This document shows positions 50,645 through 59,881 of a stretch of 64,000 nucleotides of DNA, one piece after another. The position numbers and the translations under genes were made by a program. The notes beneath the pieces were generated by a model. It made no database searches, was not told the origin of the DNA, and saw only the letters and a list, made by a program, of their open reading frames with translations. Where the stretch lies: positions 1 to 64,000 of the forward strand of contig JAFIER010000066.1 of assembly GCA_020832465.1 (NCBI GenBank), given 5' to 3'. The stretch is from Bernardetiaceae bacterium (GTDB lineage Bacteria; Bacteroidota; Bacteroidia; Cytophagales; Bernardetiaceae). Position 1 is the stretch's first letter, and every line of letters starts with the position of its first letter.

Positions 50645-50727
50645 GCAAACTATAAGACTATGCTATGGAAAAACAGGCTTAGCAATAACATTGCTTTCAA
50701 AAATATTGTTTTTGGCTAGCGAATGGC
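50645..50727 (-). repeat. Family 1 element, reverse orientation, partial
   Basis: On the minus strand it reads CATTCGCTAGCCAAAAACAA, a hairpin with the centre TTTTTGAAAGCAATG, then CTAAGCCTGTTTTTCCATAG. Module order is that of 37549-37667, without the terminal CATACTACT arms. Confidence 0.65.
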
Positions 50728-50743
50728 TAAAAAAAAAAATTAT

Positions 50744-53635
50744 TTAGGATTGATTTTGAGCGGGTAGTATTATTTCAAACTTACTACCTATATTTTCTTG
50801 ACTTTCTAAGTTGATATGCCCGTTGAGTTTACGAATTGCACTTTGCACAATATAAAGTCCTAAACCGCTTCCCTTAGCTTGGTCTGTAGCCCTAAAAAAC
50901 ATATCAAAAATTTTATCTTGATGTATTTTTGAAATACCAATACCATTATCTTCAAAAATAACGTGTAAAAAATCTGGATTAGGCCGGTAGCAGTAAATTT
51001 TAAGATACGGATTTTGCTTTTTAAAATCAGCGTATTTAATTCCATTTTCTATAAAATTTTGAAATATAGTACGTAGCAGCGATTCATCAGATTCGAGGAT
51101 TTCATCATTGGATACATTCAAATCAACAGCAATTTTTTTATAATTTGGATAGTATTCGTAAGTTTTGCAAATAGAGCTCAAACAGTCTTTTAAGGTAATT
51201 TTGCTAAATCTCAAATTACCTTGTTTTATGGAAGAGACGTGGGAGAGGTCTTTGATAAGTTCGCTCAATTTGGCAATCGAATCGCTCATTAAATCGCAAA
51301 ATTGGGAGGCTGTATCGCCTTTTAGTTCCATGCGCATCAGGTTTATGATACCCATAATAGAACTAATCGGACCTTTAAGATCATGAGAAGCACGGTAAAG
51401 CAACTGCTCCATTTCTTTATTGATAGCTAAGACCTCATCTTGTGCTTTTTTGAGTGGTGTAATATCAGCAAGTGCAATAATACTTCCGAATATTTCACCA
51501 TTTTCTTCTATAATAGGGCTACTACTTACCCATACCCATATTTTTTGTCCATTTTTAGCTTTCATTTCGAGTTCGAGTTGTTGTTGGTCTTCATTTTTCC
51601 AACTCAAAAAAAGCGTATGCAAACTATTGACTTCCTCTGGCTGCGCAAGCAAGGTTTTAGCCGAGGCATATTGAAGTTCTTCTTTGGGGTATCCAAAAAG
51701 TTCTTCGGTTCGTTTATTGATAAATGTAATTTTATCGAGGGCGTTGATAACAAGTATAGGTTCGTGCATCGTTTCTATAAGTAACCTATATTTGCGTTCA
51801 CTTTCTCTAATTTCTTTTGCAGCTTCTTTTTCTTTTGTTACATCTCGCGCCATGCCAAGTACGCCTTTAAACGTGCCGTCAGGACTAAATTGAGGGATGA
51901 GCCTATCTTCAATCCAGACATACTTGCCTGTTTTTTTATGCCGTATTCTATAAGTACGCGTAACTTTTTTATTGATATTTACAGCATTCCAAAAAATTTC
52001 TTTGAGTGTAGCCTTTTCTTTAGGGTGTATTTGCTCTACGAACAATTTGGGATTATCAAAAACTTCTTGGGTTTCGTATCCCAAAATATTTTTGAGTTGT
52101 TTGCTTACAAAATCAAAATAAAGCCTGTGTGTTTCGGGGTTAAGCCGTAATACATACACAATCTCATCAATATTATTGATAAGCTGCTCGTACTGCTTTT
52201 TGCCTTTTTTAATCTCTTCTTCTGCTTCTCTTTTTTCGCTAACATCTCTGATTATAAGCAGTACTTCGTCTGAGCCACTTTCCATGAAGCGTCCTTCATA
52301 GTAAGCCATTTTAGATTTGACTTGCAAAGCGTAGTTAAGCGTTTGTAGTTCTTGCTTTTCTATGGTTTTACGAATCGTAATTTCCATGAGTGAGGCAAGC
52401 ACGGGCGGAAATATATTACTAATATGTTGGTTTTCAATTTCCTGGCCATAAATATCATTTTTATTGGCGGGCTTATAGGATTTGCATATCGCTTGTGCAG
52501 AAAAAACCATAATTTGGTCTGGTATAGTATCTATAAGTGCTTGCTTTTTCTGCCTACTTTCTCTGATTTCGATTTCTTGGGCTTTATTTTCAGTAATATC
52601 CGTAGCAATAACAGCAAAACCGTGTGGTTCTTTGTCAGTAAAAAGCGGTGCAATACGTACATTAAACCAAAAAACTTCGTCAGTTACTTGGTCTTTAATT
52701 CTCATTTCAGATTCGCCTGTATTATGCTTCACTCTTACTTTTTCGAATACTTGAAGTACGGCTTCCTTATCTTCTTCGCATACTAAGGATATAAAACTTC
52801 TGCCCATGAGGGTCATCATATTTAGCCCCATAAAATTACGATTGACGAACAAGATTTGCCCTTCTTGGTCGACGTGTAATACATAATTAGGTGCAGACTT
52901 AACAAGGCTATACCATTTTTCTTCGTTGCGGCTATATTTTGTAATATTCGTAAACTCACAAAGCAAGCACTGCTCGTTTCGGTAAGCGATGATTTGCGCA
53001 TTGAGTAAAACGTGTAAAGTTTTGTTATTTTTTCGTTTGAGTAAAAGTTCGAAATCTTGAATACTTCTTCGCCTTTTGATGCGCTGCAAAGCAGTTTGAA
53101 AACGCTCAATATCAATAAAAATATCGGCAGGTCGGAGTGTTTTACATTCCGCTACGGTATATAATAATTGGTCTGCAAATCTTTCGTTGATATAATAAAG
53201 TTCGTTATTTTCTAAGGATACAATAGCTACTTGGCTCGGTAAGTTTTCAAAAAAAGTATCTTCGTTATTTTTGCTTATAAATGTAGCTACCTGCATTTCT
53301 GTAAGCATAGCACTCACACCAATAATCAAATTATCAGCATTGCGCAAGGGCGAAATGCTGACTTGAAACATGCGCTTCCGCGCTTCAAAGGTAAAATTAT
53401 ATTTAATGCCGTGCAAACTCTGCTTATGAGCTTCTATACGAAAAAAAGGTTTGCGTTGGAGCAACGCCTCTTCTATCGAACGCCCTAAAAGCAACTGGGT
53501 ATCAATATGAAAAGTATGCTTGAGCTGCCCACTTATATAGGTAAGACGAAGCGTCTCGTCTGTATTCCAAACGAGTACGGGGAGCTGCTCAATAAGCAGT
53601 TCGGAAGGCTTGTATGCGCTATTATCCGTTTTCAT
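50744..53635 (-). CDS. Cytoplasmic histidine kinase with six PAS domains
   Basis: The 963-aa protein has no membrane segment. PAS domains lie near 10-110, 120-235, 245-350, 360-455, 485-600 and 610-720; the third, fifth and sixth carry PAC-type tails (DITENKAQEIEI, GMARDVTKEKEAAKEI, ALADITPLKKAQDEV). The kinase core has H-box SHDLKGPISSIMGI (His751), N-box FIENGIKYAD, G1 FEDNGIGISK and G2 GSGLGLYIVQSAIRKL. It should sense an intracellular signal and phosphorylate a response regulator not encoded next to it. It converges with the RDD gene across a repeat. Confidence 0.92.
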   Translation of the reverse strand: MKTDNSAYKPSELLIEQLPVLVWNTDETLRLTYISGQLKHTFHIDTQLLLGRSIEEALLQRKPFFRIEAHKQSLHGIKYNFTFEARKRMFQVSISPLRNADNLIIGVSAMLTEMQVATFISKNNEDTFFENLPSQVAIVSLENNELYYINERFADQLLYTVAECKTLRPADIFIDIERFQTALQRIKRRRSIQDFELLLKRKNNKTLHVLLNAQIIAYRNEQCLLCEFTNITKYSRNEEKWYSLVKSAPNYVLHVDQEGQILFVNRNFMGLNMMTLMGRSFISLVCEEDKEAVLQVFEKVRVKHNTGESEMRIKDQVTDEVFWFNVRIAPLFTDKEPHGFAVIATDITENKAQEIEIRESRQKKQALIDTIPDQIMVFSAQAICKSYKPANKNDIYGQEIENQHISNIFPPVLASLMEITIRKTIEKQELQTLNYALQVKSKMAYYEGRFMESGSDEVLLIIRDVSEKREAEEEIKKGKKQYEQLINNIDEIVYVLRLNPETHRLYFDFVSKQLKNILGYETQEVFDNPKLFVEQIHPKEKATLKEIFWNAVNINKKVTRTYRIRHKKTGKYVWIEDRLIPQFSPDGTFKGVLGMARDVTKEKEAAKEIRESERKYRLLIETMHEPILVINALDKITFINKRTEELFGYPKEELQYASAKTLLAQPEEVNSLHTLFLSWKNEDQQQLELEMKAKNGQKIWVWVSSSPIIEENGEIFGSIIALADITPLKKAQDEVLAINKEMEQLLYRASHDLKGPISSIMGIINLMRMELKGDTASQFCDLMSDSIAKLSELIKDLSHVSSIKQGNLRFSKITLKDCLSSICKTYEYYPNYKKIAVDLNVSNDEILESDESLLRTIFQNFIENGIKYADFKKQNPYLKIYCYRPNPDFLHVIFEDNGIGISKIHQDKIFDMFFRATDQAKGSGLGLYIVQSAIRKLNGHINLESQENIGSKFEIILPAQNQS

Positions 53636-53755
53636 ATATGATGTTTTGAAGCAGTCAGGATGTAATTAAAAAATAATATGACCAAAATACCACTCCTTTT
53701 GTTGTTATCTAACATAAAAAATAAATCCACACTTATTTTAGGGATAATGGCCAAA

Positions 53756-54754
53756 CTATTCGTGCTTACCATTGTTTTTATCTAAAAGCAAACTTTTAAA
53801 GAACTCACTTGTTTTGCGTGCAGCATCGCTAATATTCTCGCTTGTTTCTTTGAATACAGATTGTGTTGTCTCGGTAAAATCTCTGCCATAAGCACTGGTA
53901 GCCTCTTGCCAATCTGCTGTAAAATCAGCCTCTCTATAATCGCCTTGCAAAATATTATCGTACTCGCCCGTGCGTACCCAATTGACAAGCTCGAGCACAC
54001 GAAGTACGGGAAAAGGGTGGCTCTGTCCTATCAAATTCAAAAATTTATATACGCTATCTAAGCCTTTATTAGCATTTGTATATTCCTCCGCCTGCGCTAT
54101 AAATGCACCCAAATCCATTGAAGCCGTTTCTGTACCGCCCGCCATTTTCATAAGCGCCCGCACCGGAACATCGGGCTGTTGCACTGCAAGTAAACCTGCT
54201 CTATCGGCACTGAGCTCGCTTTTTCTATCCCATTCTTTGAGCACAGTAATGAGGGTCATTAAGGCAATACCAGTGAGTGGAATGCCTGTAGCCAGCCTCG
54301 ATAGGTTCATCACAATTTGTAATAGCGTTTTATAGAGTGCGTGCCCACTCAGTGCATGTCCGAGTTCATGACCCATGATATAACGAATTTCCTGCTCATT
54401 CATGATAGACATCAAAGAAGAGTTCAGTACAATAAAAGGCTTATCTACACCAATTGCACCCGCATTGAGAAAAGGATTTTGTGATACAAAAAGATCAGGG
54501 CGATAAGGGCTATCTAAGGTTTGGCAAACCTCGCCAAATATACCGTGCAAAGTTGAAAACTGACGCTCCGAAACTTTTACAGCTGATGCTAAAAAGATAA
54601 GCCGAAGAGATCGTTCGCTTGTTGCACCAAAAATAGTTTTGATAAGCGTATCCAAACCTGGTGCTTTTTTGAGTGTGCTTAGGGCTGCGCGGTCAGCAGG
54701 GTGCTCCCAAGTCTGAGGTGTAATATTTTTTAGTGTTGTATAATGTTGTTCCAT
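53756..54754 (-). CDS. M48-type zinc metalloprotease
   Basis: I chose ATG 54752-54754 (MEQHYTTLKNITPQTWEHPA); the frame extends 14 codons up. The 332-aa protein has the zinc site HELGH at 129-133, the third ligand Glu180 in KSELSADRAG, and hydrophobic stretches near 145-172 that may hold it at the membrane. NAGAIGVDKPFIVLNSSLM is the usual upstream strand. Family members such as HtpX and YfgC degrade envelope or membrane proteins. This one has no signal peptide, so the active site probably faces the cytoplasm. It has a promoter match on the minus strand at 54810-54842. Confidence 0.87.
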   Translation of the reverse strand: MEQHYTTLKNITPQTWEHPADRAALSTLKKAPGLDTLIKTIFGATSERSLRLIFLASAVKVSERQFSTLHGIFGEVCQTLDSPYRPDLFVSQNPFLNAGAIGVDKPFIVLNSSLMSIMNEQEIRYIMGHELGHALSGHALYKTLLQIVMNLSRLATGIPLTGIALMTLITVLKEWDRKSELSADRAGLLAVQQPDVPVRALMKMAGGTETASMDLGAFIAQAEEYTNANKGLDSVYKFLNLIGQSHPFPVLRVLELVNWVRTGEYDNILQGDYREADFTADWQEATSAYGRDFTETTQSVFKETSENISDAARKTSEFFKSLLLDKNNGKHE

Positions 54755-54809
54755 GGTGTAGGTATAAGCATCTAAATTTAAAATTCGAAAAATCAAATCC
54801 CTTGTATTA

Positions 54810-54842
54810 CAAAGTTTAGCGATAATATCTTATCGTAACAAA
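54810..54842 (-). promoter_or_regulatory. Promoter of the M48 protease
   Basis: On the minus strand TTTG (54839-54842), 20 bases, then TAAACTTTG (54810-54818), one base longer than consensus. The predicted start is about 50 nt before the ATG. The spacer carries the palindrome GATAATATCTTATC. Confidence 0.55.
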
Positions 54843-55070
54843 CAATTTACAAATAATAATTGAAATTCAAAACATAAAAACTCTAAAAAGTGAGAATTTA
54901 GCCTAAAAAATCAATGTAATAATTCAAACCCTAATATAACATTTTAAAAATCAAAATGCTTACGGCTAAAAATTACGCTTAAAGATTACCATCTTAGATA
55001 GCCCCGCTAAGAGTTCCGCCAAAACTTTTAGCAGGGGAGTACGGCAACTTGATATTTAATATTTGTGCGC

Positions 55071-55135
55071 CTGTAGTAACGAAGCAAGCCACTTCCAAAG
55101 TTGGAGCTTCGGGCTACAGTTTTTAGAAACTGTGA
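55071..55135. repeat. GAAGCTCCAG hairpin element, copy B
   Basis: CTGTAGTAACGAAGC, then AGCCACTTCC and GGAGCTTCGGGCTACAG. It matches 21490-21565 but lacks about 15 bases of the left arm. Confidence 0.65.
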
Positions 55136-55143
55136 AGGCTGAA

Positions 55144-55213
55144 ATTATCTCGGAAATAACATTTCTGAAAGATGTGTTATTTCTAAAAATTTAGCAAAAT
55201 TGTCATACACCCC
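55144..55213 (+). repeat. Family 2 element
   Basis: TTATCTCGGAAATAACATTT, the hairpin partner GTGTTATTTC, then AATTTAGCAAAATTGTCATA and CACCC. Homologous to the minus strand of 21398-21470. Confidence 0.65.
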
Positions 55214-55229
55214 CACGCACAGAGTTGCG

Positions 55230-55258
55230 TTTGATTTCTCTATTTTTTTAGTATCTTG
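55230..55258 (+). promoter_or_regulatory. Promoter of the restriction-modification gene
   Basis: TTTG at 55230-55233, 18 bases, TATCTTG at 55252-55258 (one T short of consensus). It gives a leader of about 35 nt before ATG 55298. Confidence 0.6.
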
Positions 55259-55297
55259 CCACTTTACTTGAAGCGAGATTAAAACCCTTTGTTTTTT

Positions 55298-58200
55298 ATG
55301 CAGCAGTATATTGATAAGTACCTTTCGGCAGTCCAGAAGCAGTATCAAATAGGTATAGCGAGTGAGCATAGGCATAGAGGATATTTGGCACAGCTCTTAT
55401 CCGAGCTCACTCAAGGTATTGAAATTACGAACGAACCTGCACGCATCGCTTGCGGTTCACCTGATTATGTACTTACGCAAAAAGCAATTCCTTTGGGCTA
55501 TATCGAGGCTAAAGATATTGGAGACAAAGACTTAGAAGGAAAAAGAAAAAACCGTGAACAGTTCGAGCGATATAAAGAGGCGTTGGATAATATTATTTTT
55601 ACAGATTATTTGCGCTTTATTTATTACCGAGAAGGTCAGAAAATAACCGAAATAACAATTGCAAAAATAGAAAACGAAAAAATTATTTCGCTCGAGGATA
55701 ATTTTGAAGCCTTCACACAGCTTATCGCAACTTTTACTAATAGGCAACATCAGCATATCAAAGACCCTTTGCAACTCGCCGAGATGATGGCTAAAAAAGC
55801 CCGTATGATTCAAGATGTGATTTACAAAACGCTTACAAGCGAAACCGAAAGCTCGTTGCACGGTCAGTTTTTTGCATTTCAAGACTTGCTTATCAAGGGT
55901 ATGAATAAAGCTACTTTTGCTGATGTCTATGCACAAACTATTGCTTACGGACTTTTTGCTGCTCGTTTTCACGACCGGCAGCTCGATACCTTTAGCAGAC
56001 AGAAAGCCGCCGAGTTGCTTCCACAATCTAACCCTTTTTTGCGAAAGTTATTTCAATACATTGCGGGCTACGATGTCGATAAACGCATGCTTTGGATTAT
56101 AGATGATTTGATAGAAATTTTTAGAGCTACTGATTTATCGCAGATTTTAAATGGTTTTGGCAAACATACGGGAGCGGAAGACCCTATTATACATTTTTAC
56201 GAAACTTTTCTATCACGCTATAATCCTGCGCTTCGCAAAAGTCGGGGCGTTTGGTACACACCCGAGCCTGTCGTAAAGTTTATTGTCCGTGCTGTCGATG
56301 AAGTGCTTAAAACCGAATTTGACCTCACAAATGGTTTGGCACACGAAGGAAAAATATACCACGAAAATAAACCATATCACAAAGTACAAATTTTAGACCC
56401 AGCTACGGGAACGGGTACTTTTTTAGCCGAAACAGTTAAGTATATCTATCAAACTTATTTTAAAAATATCAAAGGTGTATGGGCTGATTATGCTGAGAAG
56501 GAATTAATCCCACGTCTTAATGGCTTCGAGCTCATGATGGCGAGCTATGCTATGGCGCATCTCAAAATGGATATGCTACTCTTCCAAACGGGATATAAAA
56601 ATCCTAATAACCAACGATTTAATATTTTTCTTACCAATAGTCTTGAAGAGGCGCACTCGAGTTTGGAAAATCAGTTTACGCAGTGGCTCACCCGTGAAGC
56701 CCAAGAAGCTGATAGAATCAAAAAAGATGCGCCCGTGATGGTTGTTATGGGAAATCCGCCGTATTCGGTAAGCAGTCAAAATAAAAATGCATGGATAATA
56801 CATCTTATTGAAGATTATAAAAAGGAGTTGAATGAGCGAAATATACAACCCCTATCTGATGATTATATCAAATTTATTCGCTATGCGCAGCATCTGGTAC
56901 AAAAAAACGGCGAAGGAATTGTTGCAATGATTACGAACAACTCGTTTATAGATGGAACGATTCATCGCCAAATGCGAAAATATATTATCGATAACTTTGA
57001 TGCCGTTTATATTCTCAATTTACATGGAAGTGCAAAAAAAGAAGTAGTCTTACCTATAGATGTAACTAAAGATGAGAATGTTTTTGATATTATGCAAGGC
57101 GTGTCGATCAATATTTTTGTCAAAAAACCTTTGCAGAAGCAAAAAAAGTACGCTGAGGTATTTTACAAAGAGCTTTTAGGAAGTCGTAATTTTAAGCTTG
57201 AATTTCTCGATAAGCATAATCTAGAATCTGTGGTGTGGCAGAAAGTAGATTACAAAAAACCTTACTATTTCTTTTTTCCTAAGGATTTTGCAGGCGAGGC
57301 TATGTATAAAAAAGGTTTTGCTTTGGAAGAGCTTTTTAATGTCTATAGTGGCGGTTTGGTAACGGCAAGAGACCATTTGACTATAGCAAATTCGGTACAA
57401 GAAGCAAAAGATACTATCGATGATCTCGTATATCTATCTGAAAAAGAAGCACGCTCGAAATATAAACTCGGTGCGGATAGTCGTGATTGGGATATAAAAA
57501 GTGCTCAAAAAGATATTATCAAAACAGGAAGGCAAATATCTCATATTACCAAAATTGACTACCGTGTATTTGATTCCAAATTTATTTATTATACTAAAAT
57601 TTCAAAAGGCTTTATTTCGTACCCCAGATATGAAACCATGAAGCATTTGAAAGATACAAAAAACTATGCACTCATTACCACTAAGCTATTGAGCTCTTCT
57701 GCTTATAGGCACGTATTTATTTCGCAAAATCTTGTTGACAAATGTACCATATCTAACCGTGGAAAAGAAACTAATTATGTTTTCCCACTCTATCTCTATC
57801 CCAATATCAATACTCTGGAAGAGCAAACACAACTTTTAGAAAATATGAAATTGCGCTACGAAGAGGCGGAGGTCTTGTTAGAAGGGTTCGAAAAAGTAAA
57901 AGCTATGTATGAAAAAGCTAAAAAACCTGATGAGCTACTTGCAAAATATTATAACGAGCAAATGCAAGCCTATCAAAAGGCTCAAAAAGAAGCTGATGCC
58001 TATAAAAAAGAATGGAAAGAAAAACAAAATCAAAGTCTTTTTGCCAAAGATATTGACAAAAATCTGCGACTGCCCAATTTTAAATCAAAAACAATAAAGC
58101 GCATCGCCGAACATTTAGGTATGAGTTTTGAAGCCGAAAAAACAGATGATGATAATTCAAAATTTGCACCCATAGATATATTAGATTATGTCTATGCCAT

Positions 58201-58669
58201 TTTGCACGCTCCGACCTACCGCAAAACTTATAATGAATTTTTGAAAATAGATTTTCCACGCATACCGCTCCCACAAAAAGAAAATTTTTGGCAACTCGTC
58301 AAGTTCGGTGCAGAGTTGCGAGCATTGCATGGGCTCACGCATGAGTGCCTTGAAGAACCCTCAATATTATATCCCATAGACGGGGATAATCTTGTGGAAA
58401 CAATAGGTAGAAAAAGTTTTAAAATGACAGATTCATACAAAAAAATAGGTCAAGTTTGGATAAACTCAACCCAATATTTTACGCAAGTTCCTCAAAAGGC
58501 GTGGGAGTTTTATATCGGTGCGTATCAGCCTGCTCAAAAATGGCTCAAAGACCGAAAAGGTAGAAATCTTAGCCCTCAGGAGATTGTACATTATCAGAAA
58601 ATGATTACTGCATTAGTACAAACAGACAAGGTGATGCAAGCCATAGATAGCAGTTGTAGTTTGTCATGA
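55298..58669 (+). CDS. Single-protein restriction-modification enzyme (type IIG/ISP-like)
   Basis: I chose ATG 55298; the codons above start with TTG. The 1123-aa protein combines an N-terminal PD-(D/E)XK-like nuclease (CGSPDYVLTQKAIPLGYIEA, then Lys: the Asp...Glu-x-Lys core, about 52-74) with a gamma-class N6-adenine methyltransferase: motif I ILDPATGTGTFLAETVKYIY near 365-384 and catalytic NPPY near 485. A target-recognition region fills about 650-1123, with an acidic/lysine-rich coiled section near 850-920. No helicase motifs of the LlaBIII kind are seen. It should cut and methylate DNA with a single polypeptide. It stands alone. Confidence 0.87.
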   Translation: MQQYIDKYLSAVQKQYQIGIASEHRHRGYLAQLLSELTQGIEITNEPARIACGSPDYVLTQKAIPLGYIEAKDIGDKDLEGKRKNREQFERYKEALDNIIFTDYLRFIYYREGQKITEITIAKIENEKIISLEDNFEAFTQLIATFTNRQHQHIKDPLQLAEMMAKKARMIQDVIYKTLTSETESSLHGQFFAFQDLLIKGMNKATFADVYAQTIAYGLFAARFHDRQLDTFSRQKAAELLPQSNPFLRKLFQYIAGYDVDKRMLWIIDDLIEIFRATDLSQILNGFGKHTGAEDPIIHFYETFLSRYNPALRKSRGVWYTPEPVVKFIVRAVDEVLKTEFDLTNGLAHEGKIYHENKPYHKVQILDPATGTGTFLAETVKYIYQTYFKNIKGVWADYAEKELIPRLNGFELMMASYAMAHLKMDMLLFQTGYKNPNNQRFNIFLTNSLEEAHSSLENQFTQWLTREAQEADRIKKDAPVMVVMGNPPYSVSSQNKNAWIIHLIEDYKKELNERNIQPLSDDYIKFIRYAQHLVQKNGEGIVAMITNNSFIDGTIHRQMRKYIIDNFDAVYILNLHGSAKKEVVLPIDVTKDENVFDIMQGVSINIFVKKPLQKQKKYAEVFYKELLGSRNFKLEFLDKHNLESVVWQKVDYKKPYYFFFPKDFAGEAMYKKGFALEELFNVYSGGLVTARDHLTIANSVQEAKDTIDDLVYLSEKEARSKYKLGADSRDWDIKSAQKDIIKTGRQISHITKIDYRVFDSKFIYYTKISKGFISYPRYETMKHLKDTKNYALITTKLLSSSAYRHVFISQNLVDKCTISNRGKETNYVFPLYLYPNINTLEEQTQLLENMKLRYEEAEVLLEGFEKVKAMYEKAKKPDELLAKYYNEQMQAYQKAQKEADAYKKEWKEKQNQSLFAKDIDKNLRLPNFKSKTIKRIAEHLGMSFEAEKTDDDNSKFAPIDILDYVYAILHAPTYRKTYNEFLKIDFPRIPLPQKENFWQLVKFGAELRALHGLTHECLEEPSILYPIDGDNLVETIGRKSFKMTDSYKKIGQVWINSTQYFTQVPQKAWEFYIGAYQPAQKWLKDRKGRNLSPQEIVHYQKMITALVQTDKVMQAIDSSCSLS

Positions 58670-58705
58670 TTTTAGGCAGAGAAGAATAAGCATTCATCAT
58701 ATAGC

Positions 58706-59356
58706 TTATTTTTTAAAGAACTGCTCCTCTCTGCCGTCTATAATAAGGTAATAAAGCCCCGTGCTCAAGTCCGAACAGTTTACACTAAGCCCCTCACCCC
58801 GAATCAGTACAGTACGTTTTTTATCTAAAATTTGATAGCTTGTACTTCTCGAAAAGGTAATTTTGGAAGAGACACGCTTAGGATAGAAGCTCACGGCAGG
58901 GTCTTCTTTTGCAACAAAACTTACCGTAGGGGAATAAAAATATTTGCCCTCCGCATTCAGATATTTAATGCGATAGTTATTTTCACCTTTTTCGTGCTTT
59001 ATATCTACTTTATAAATGTTAGATTCTTCGCCTTTACCGCCCACACCTTTAATCAATGACCACGAATTATTACGTGCGCGTTCAATAAAAAATTGTCCAT
59101 TTTTGCGCTCATTCTTAGTCATCCAAGTAATCCACTCTTGGGTAACGTCCGTACCCTTAAACTCAAACTTGCCTTCAAAAAATACCAAAATAGGTGGCTT
59201 TTCATCACCTTTATCAAGGGTATGTACTCTGCCGCCTTTATCATAGTATATAGGCTCTGCAACGAGAAACCCAAATCCAAACCCTATGTACTGAAAAGTT
59301 AGGAGAAGCAAACAAATTAGAAAAATGCGCCGATAAGATGTTATATGCGTAGCCAT
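58706..59356 (-). CDS. Secreted protein with a C-terminal sorting-like tail
   Basis: The 216-aa protein has a signal peptide (about 1-30, IFLICLLLLTFQYIGFGFGF). The middle 120 residues are beta-rich and charged (ILVFFEGKFEFKGTDVTQEW, FFIERARNNSWSLIKGVGGK). The last 60 residues (VSFYPKRVSSKITFSRSTSY, LSVNCSDLSTGLYYLIIDGR, ending FFKK) look like a reduced T9SS C-terminal domain: a short strand, then DLSTGLYYLII and a basic end. I do not recognise the middle domain. It converges with the restriction gene 36 bp away. Confidence 0.65.
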   Translation of the reverse strand: MATHITSYRRIFLICLLLLTFQYIGFGFGFLVAEPIYYDKGGRVHTLDKGDEKPPILVFFEGKFEFKGTDVTQEWITWMTKNERKNGQFFIERARNNSWSLIKGVGGKGEESNIYKVDIKHEKGENNYRIKYLNAEGKYFYSPTVSFVAKEDPAVSFYPKRVSSKITFSRSTSYQILDKKRTVLIRGEGLSVNCSDLSTGLYYLIIDGREEQFFKK

Positions 59357-59658
59357 TTATTTGTATGTGTTTAAAATGGTTTTAATAGAGATACAGTGAA
59401 TTAGAAAACAACTAAAAAATACATTTTTTGCCATAAAATTGTATAAGAGCATTTTCTTACAGCAACAAAGCAAGGTTTAGGAAGCCTGCGATATTGCAGA
59501 TAGTTTTAGCTACCCTATAGCAATCAAGAAACGTAACTTAAGCCTAATATACGAACAAAAACTTCAAATCATCAAATTTGCCACCTACAAATTTGCATAA
59601 TTTGCAAAAATAAAGCAAATTTCTAAGCAAACAGATTCAATATTATGAAGATTTAGAC

Positions 59659-59720
59659 CATACTACTGTACTTTTTTCTATATTTTGGGGTTTGCAAACC
59701 CCAAAATATAGAAAAAATGG
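59659..59720 (+). repeat. Family 1 element, left end and palindrome
   Basis: CATACTACTGTAC, then the perfect palindrome TTTTTTCTATATTTTGGGG...CCCCAAAATATAGAAAAAA. Where other copies have GCGTGGGG/CCCCACGC this has TTTTGGGG/CCCCAAAA, so both arms changed together. Confidence 0.75.
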
Positions 59721-59777
59721 TCTTAGAAATCATATATATCAAAGATTATCTCGTTTGTTTTTCTACATCATGCATAA

Positions 59778-59801
59778 GTGTTTGGCGCTGACACCAAACA
59801 C
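59778..59801. repeat. Family 3 stem, isolated
   Basis: GTGTTTGG and CCAAACAC around CGCTGACA. The flanks of the full family 3 elements are absent. Confidence 0.6.
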
Positions 59802-59881
59802 GGCAAGTTTTCTTGTATTATTTAAACGTGATAATGCCTATTAAAAAAAATTATTTCTGACTTACAATGCTTACCTACTTA

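Larger units (their letters stand above)
54755..55297. other. Divergent region between the M48 protease and the restriction gene
   Basis: It holds both gene promoters, a 14-bp-stem hairpin at 55002-55037 (CCCCGCTAAGAGTT with AACTTTTAGCAGGGG), copy B of the GAAGCTCCAG element and a family 2 element. No further gene is seen. Confidence 0.55.
59357..59881. other. 525-bp gene-free stretch
   Basis: It holds a TTTG, 17 bases, TAATTTG pair (59577-59604, plus strand), which may be a promoter without a visible gene; a family 1 element at 59659-59720; and a GTGTTTGG stem at 59778-59801. No reading frame here looks real. Confidence 0.5.
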
